Source of the DNA: Petrosia ficiformis
Lineage: Eukaryota > Porifera > Demospongiae > Haplosclerida > Petrosiidae
Assembly (NCBI GenBank): GCA_947044365.1
Contig: OX345637.1
Coordinates: 15,904,916 to 15,968,915, forward strand
Length of the DNA stretch: 64,000 bases
Reading direction: 5' to 3'
Of this stretch, positions 59,233 to 64,000 are shown piece by piece. Below the pieces are notes generated by a model. That model saw only the letters and a list, made by a program, of their open reading frames with translations. It had not been told where the DNA came from and did not search any database. Each line of letters begins with the position of its first letter. Positions within the stretch are counted from its first letter, which is position 1. The position numbers and the translations under genes are program-made.

Positions 59233-59586
59233 TCAATTATTTTTTTGTGGCAATACTGGTTTATACTGTTCAGAATGGCATTCTACCAGTCCAGTTGTTG
59301 TGTTTAATTGAGCATTTACAACTTGTAATGTCTCTTTGTCTGTGCACTGCTCTATCAATGTTGTTATTATCTGGAGTTTAGTAATCCCCTGTTCTCTTAT
59401 TTCCATCACATCTAGATCTGACCCTGCAAAATCTGATTTCACGGCCTCATGGAGTTGAGTCAGTTCTGTTGTTCTGTTGTGTACATATTCTTGTTGTGTC
59501 TTATTAATGTATTTGTCTGCACGGAATTTCACTAATACATGTAACTTTTGAGTCAGTAGATGCCTTCTTAAAACAACTTTCCATAT
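59233..59586 (-). CDS. Possible terminal exon, coiled-coil protein
   Basis: After an acceptor (ttcag at 59588) the minus strand is open for 117 codons to a stop at 59233. The content is charged and helical (LRRHLLTQKLHVLVKFRADK, LTQLHEAVKSDFAG, ITKLQIITTLIEQCTDKETL), consistent with a coiled coil. No family is recognised. It lies downstream of the ubiquitin-protease remnant on the same strand and may be its 3' end. Confidence 0.4.
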   Translation of the reverse strand: MWKVVLRRHLLTQKLHVLVKFRADKYINKTQQEYVHNRTTELTQLHEAVKSDFAGSDLDVMEIREQGITKLQIITTLIEQCTDKETLQVVNAQLNTTTGLVECHSEQYKPVLPQKNN

Positions 59587-60026
59587 CTGAACATAGTGTG
59601 TGTCATATATTATATATAGTAGCTAGATTGCATTAGGACTTTTGATTGTAGGAAGATCTTCGTGTTGGTATTGTGTTGCAATACCACCCATATCATTCTG
59701 TTTCTGTCTTAGTGATGAACTTGACTTTGGTTTAATGTCTGTAGGTAGTTGGTTTCCTTTAGTCTGTGAGAAAAGAAGTACTGTGGTCATACCTCAAAGA
59801 TGTTAGGTGAGTAAGTGTTAAATTAACTAGCAACTCTGGCATGTCCTACACCTTCATATGAGTTGCATAGGTCAAGTGTGTGTTAGTTTTTGATGATTCA
59901 CCTCAGTATAGAATAGAATGTAGCCTTGCTTTGTTAAAATAGTGTCAATGTTACCTTTTGTTACCTAAGATGCATGCATGTATGTACAGTTATATTTAGA
60001 CTGTTTGAATTACAGTTAATGACTTA

Positions 60027-60783
60027 CAGATATATCATCAAATTCATACCATCCTTCTTTTGTACGAACATATGACACATAGTGTCCTCCATGAGTACTG
60101 GGTCCCAGATGTGTAATCACAGATTACAGTAAATATTGTTTAATGTTTCCCTAAATTGTAAACAGTAGGGTAATATTAGTAATATGCATTTGTAAAAAGA
60201 ACCTTATTATCATAGAGCTGCAAATGTTCTCGCACTTAAGTATTGGCAGTCTTTCTTGGCTTGTTTATTTTCCCAGAGGAATCTGTATATTGCAATAATT
60301 ATGATTTAATGTACGCTTTTACCTCCTGATATGTACAATGAGAGTTGGGGGTAAATGAGAAATGTTTTGTTTTAAACCTGTTTGAGTATTCCGGTTGCAT
60401 CTGTTAACAAATCAAATTCTCTTATTTAATGCAATGTCCTAGTTCTTAGTACTTGTACCTATCGCAGTATACCATGTCTGTACCACGTAAAATCTCTTCT
60501 GTTTCAAGTGCTTTAATGCCTTCTATATTTCTCTCCTGTGAGATATATCACAATTGGACATGTATGTACATGTAGTTGCAAAATGATATGTACATGTACA
60601 ATACATACTGACCTGTGTTCCAACTTGAAGGTGTGATTGATAACTAACTTTGGTTCGTGTAAAATTACAGTCAAAGCATCTTGCTGTAATATAAATTATG
60701 TATATGTATTGAATAAATTTATGCTCTACTGTAGCTCACCTGTAGATTCAATACCTGTATGTGTTAGATTTCTAAGCTTGGTA
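60027..60783 (-). pseudogene. Ubiquitin-specific protease (USP) pseudogene
   Basis: Exon blocks with kept splice sites: 60740-60783, 60613-60683 (ARCFDCNFTRTKVSY, zinc-ribbon cysteines), 60459-60535 (ALETEEILRGTDMVYCDR), 60323-60400 (CNRNTQTGLKQNISHLPPTL, VHIRR), about 60190-60282 and about 60027-60115 with the His box HLGPSTHGGHYVSYV and WYEFDDIS. Lesions: a frame shift straight after the conserved RRF, an in-frame TAA in the same exon, and an apparent 2-bp loss just before VITHLG. The catalytic Cys region is absent. Confidence 0.7.
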
Positions 60784-61779
60784 CTGTAATTAACACATTC
60801 TTGATGCATTCTTACTGATTATAATGTTCGTTTAACACGTTCTTAACTTTTTTTTTTTTTTGAAACTCCATCCATGTGTGACGATTTTCGAGGGGAGTTA
60901 CCGAACTAATTATGAAATGAATATCATTATTGGTTATTGAGTTATTACGATAAATTTATTTTATGTTTGACAATTAATAACTAAAACAATAAATGGGGTG
61001 TGGTTTTGAATTTTGGTGTCAAAGTAGGTATTAGCAAGTACTGTTATTACCCCAAATATGGCGACTTGATACGATTCACAGTGAGAGTTATTCACATTGA
61101 AATCTCTATTGCATGTATACTGTAATGTGAATTGAAATTTTTTTTGAAGTTAAACAGGAAGTGCCTACTACAAACCGGATGTTTACCGGAAGTTGTTGCC
61201 ATTATGTATATAATTAAAATCAATTTAATCAAAGTATTTTTGCATCTTATGAAATTAATAATCATGACGTCGCCCGGTACGCGGTTTCGATTTCAAATCT
61301 GTGGTGGGCGTGGTCAAACGGGTGTGGTCAGAAAGCACATGTTTTATAATATTAGTTTCATGTCCTCAAATTGAGGTAGTTACTTACTACGAGGAAGTGT
61401 TATCAAGTTTTGGAATTCTCTATAAGGTATCACTGTTCGTTTATGTGTACTTTAACGAATATATTTATTGTAAATTCTTCATTTCAGACATAGCTAATTT
61501 AATATATAATTTTGGTGGCCATTTTTTAATTTGCATCTTGTGAATAAGGTTGCAAATATATAAACGAACCATGTTAGAGCATGCTAGATCCCTGTCAACA
61601 TTTTTGAATCTCATGAGTAATTCATGAGTAATTTAATGTAAAAAGGGCAGAAAAAAAGGACTTAGATACCACATATTCAGAATTTAGATGTAGTATCCAA
61701 GTCCTCTTCTGCCAAATGAATAATACTTGAGGCTTTTTATAGCTGATAGATTCATGACTACAAATCAAGTATTTAATGA
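60784..61779. other. Intergenic with a short perfect-arm hairpin
   Basis: A 68-bp hairpin lies at 61646-61713 (ggcagaaaaaaaggacttag facing ccaagtcctcttctgcc). The overlapping open frames at 61132-61543 show no domain. No gene seen. Confidence 0.5.
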
Positions 61780-62105
61780 AGTAATGAATATTTAATCATG
61801 CTGTGAATATTTACTGATATAATTAAGGAAGTGTTGAATATTTATTAAAGTAATTAATATTTAATGAGGCTATGAATATATAATATTATGATTATGAAGT
61901 AATGAATATTAAATGAGGCTATGAATGAATTAATAAACATTTAATGAGTCCATGAATATTTGATGAAATAATTAAGGAAGTAATGAATATTCAATTAAAG
62001 AAGTAATGAATATTTAATGAAATAGTGATGAAGTTAATGAGGCTATAAATATTTAATAACAAAATTAATGAAGTAAAAATATTTAATGAGTCTATAAAGG
62101 ATTTT
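61780..62105. repeat. Degenerate aatgaatatttaatgaggct repeat
   Basis: Irregular tandem repeat of 25-35 bp built from gaatatttaatga, gaggctatga and aattaaggaagt words. It borders the 3' end of the retrotransposon and may be its tail or its target. Confidence 0.75.
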
Positions 62106-62171
62106 TTTTTAAATGAATAATTTTGGAATAAGTCAATATAATGAAAATTTCTTCCAATCCAATAGAGTCAT

Positions 62172-64000
62172 TCATAATCCACATATAGACAGGCCCACTC
62201 CATCTTCAAAACCCCTACCACTTCTCCATGGCACCCTTGACCCTCGTAGACATAAACCAGTGGCTTGAATAATAGCGAATGACAATGATGTACGAACATA
62301 GTCTATCACTTGGCTGTAACTTTTCTCCCATTTTAGGGACAACACTTCCGCAGTTCTTTTTATGACACATCCTGCTTCCATGCCAACAAATCCATCTACT
62401 GATACCACAAAAGGTGAGAACGATGCGCATCTTGCTTCAACTGCACTATTGTATTTTCTCTTCTTATCTTCCTCGGCTGATCGAATAACTGCTGTAACAG
62501 GGCGTTGACTGTACGAGTCGGCATCAGTGTCCATGACACGAATATCCAACAATGCCTCAGACTGGTACTGCCATAAACCCCTAACAGCTAAATCAGCAAC
62601 CAAACCTGGTGTGTTCTTACTCACATCTGCTTCACTTATGATCGGTTCCTTGATAATTTGATTCCCATACGCCATTGCTAGTATCTCTCCCAGGGCGTCT
62701 CGTACCTCATTGTGCTGTCGAATAATCAGTCCTCCTTTTCTACAATTCAACGCATGATTAACACTAGTGGGATCACCACAACCATCACACATAGCTGGAA
62801 GTGCAACTATTGGTCTATAGTATCGTAGTGCAAGAGCATCTCTAAATTCTCTTTCAGATAGAGCGAATCCAAAACTTGATACAGGAGTAACATTGAGCCA
62901 GTTTGAGCATTTGCCATCAATAGCTCTTCTAATGGCACGAGCCTTACCCTCATCAAAGGAATTCAAAATCTCATTAAGAATTGACTCATCTAGATTAACT
63001 TGAAGTCGACGATTATTCTTACTAGCCTGGACAAAAATCTCAAGATGATCATTCACTAAGAAATGAACACCGTCCTTCATAAAAGATAATATCCGTTCCG
63101 ATCCAGTTCTAGAAGCTTCAAATGCTTTTACTGACAACTTGACTGGATCACGTACACCCATCCCTCCTAAACGTGTAGGTATAGAAAATAAGTCAGCCTC
63201 TCTTTCATCGATCGATCCACCAAAAAGACTAGGCCAAAACACATCTCGAATAGCATCACGCAAGGGTTCAAACATAGAGGAGCAATCTGGACAGACTCGC
63301 ATCAAGAACAGCCATTCACATTGTAGCGATTTCAGCAAAGATGCAAAAGCTGCTTGAGGTTGAGATCTAGCAGCTGTAGCCAAACTATTTACACAGGATA
63401 CCCATAACTTGACTTTCTTTTCAATAAACTCAATATATCCATTCTCATCTCCAACATACCCTCCAAGAAAACGATTACCAGAGACAACCTTAACCCCAAT
63501 GTCTGAGAACATCGCAACAGCCGTATCTTTAAACCTTGGATCAACAACAACAACACATTTTGCTGGCTCCGAGAAGTACCCAAAACTAGGACCCCTCTCT
63601 AATAACATCCTGAACCATTCTTTAACCTTATCCAATGGCCTAATACACGCCGAATCATCTGCATACCACGATTGCACCCATCGACCCTGACCCCGCAGCG
63701 ATCTTATCAATGGAATGAGTGCAATAGCATAAAAACACATTGAGAGAGGGTCCCCTTGAGTGACACCCTCTTTACTATATAACGGTTCAGTATTCTCATT
63801 AACCCATAAAGATGAAAAACCACGATAGATATTAAATAGAAACCTGGAACATCTAGGCCAATAGATAAGTGCATTCCATAACCCAACCACTCTGTTGACT
63901 GAGTTAAAAGCATTCTTCGCATCAACCATTAAAATACTATATCCCTCCTCTGAGTGAGTCTCAAAAATCTCCCTTACAGCATGTATCGCCCCTTCAATTC
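62172..64000 (-). CDS. RLE-type non-LTR retrotransposon polymerase, C-terminal part (5' end outside window)
   Basis: Open for 609 codons from the window edge to TGA 62172. The reverse transcriptase half shows MVDAKNAFNSVNR, GVTQGDPLSM and the catalytic SWYADDSA. The thumb region is followed by a CCHC knuckle (CDGCGDPTSVNHALNC), then RQHNEVRDAL, PGLVADLAVRG and ALLDIRV, which together match the restriction-like endonuclease region of R2/NeSL-type elements. The usual PD is PG here, so endonuclease function is uncertain. The end is SRVPWRSGRGFEDGVGL. The intact frame suggests a fairly recent insertion. Confidence 0.85.
   Translation of the reverse strand, partial: IEGAIHAVREIFETHSEEGYSILMVDAKNAFNSVNRVVGLWNALIYWPRCSRFLFNIYRGFSSLWVNENTEPLYSKEGVTQGDPLSMCFYAIALIPLIRSLRGQGRWVQSWYADDSACIRPLDKVKEWFRMLLERGPSFGYFSEPAKCVVVVDPRFKDTAVAMFSDIGVKVVSGNRFLGGYVGDENGYIEFIEKKVKLWVSCVNSLATAARSQPQAAFASLLKSLQCEWLFLMRVCPDCSSMFEPLRDAIRDVFWPSLFGGSIDEREADLFSIPTRLGGMGVRDPVKLSVKAFEASRTGSERILSFMKDGVHFLVNDHLEIFVQASKNNRRLQVNLDESILNEILNSFDEGKARAIRRAIDGKCSNWLNVTPVSSFGFALSEREFRDALALRYYRPIVALPAMCDGCGDPTSVNHALNCRKGGLIIRQHNEVRDALGEILAMAYGNQIIKEPIISEADVSKNTPGLVADLAVRGLWQYQSEALLDIRVMDTDADSYSQRPVTAVIRSAEEDKKRKYNSAVEARCASFSPFVVSVDGFVGMEAGCVIKRTAEVLSLKWEKSYSQVIDYVRTSLSFAIIQATGLCLRGSRVPWRSGRGFEDGVGLSICGL

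Overview
The window is nuclear DNA from an animal. It is AT-rich, the genes have many small GT-AG introns, and the proteins are of metazoan type (nucleoporin, ETS factors, TBRG1, TOMM70, PPIP5K, nucleolin). Very short intergenic gaps (68 to about 130 bp between several genes), a THAP/YqaJ two-gene DNA transposon, an RLE-type retrotransposon and many tacatgta-rich introns suggest an early-branching animal, most likely a demosponge. That placement is inference. All exon models were built by hand from splice signals, reading phase and family resemblance.

Layout. 94-8938 (+): the C-terminal part of NUP160, with introns full of MITEs and minisatellites. 9069-13678 (-): two ETS transcription factors in tandem, only the upstream one keeping a Pointed domain. 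14355-16305 (-): an unrecognised 275-residue protein. 16653-20781 (-): a TBRG1-like chromatin protein with an added N-terminal HARE-HTH domain. It shares a 68-bp divergent promoter with TOMM70 (20850-33992, +). TOMM70 carries a complete 4248-bp transposon (22075-26322) inside a coding exon. 34074-44014 (+): PPIP5K, starting 81 bp after the TOMM70 stop. 44926-52329 (+): nucleolin. After 52.4 kb the window changes to gene debris: broken thioredoxin, ankyrin and ubiquitin-protease copies, 180-bp degenerate repeats, and at 62172-64000 (-) part of a retrotransposon polymerase that runs off the window.

The intact genes are mostly housekeeping (nuclear pore, mitochondrial import, inositol pyrophosphate synthesis, ribosome biogenesis, transcription). 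Their order looks like compact linkage, not a pathway. The most unusual features are (1) the transposon that splits TOMM70 codon 181 with an AT duplication and no usable splice sites; (2) several minisatellites whose repeat unit contains the neighbouring functional splice junction; (3) the HARE-HTH plus FYRN/FYRC architecture. No bacterial operon, CRISPR array or viral genome is present.
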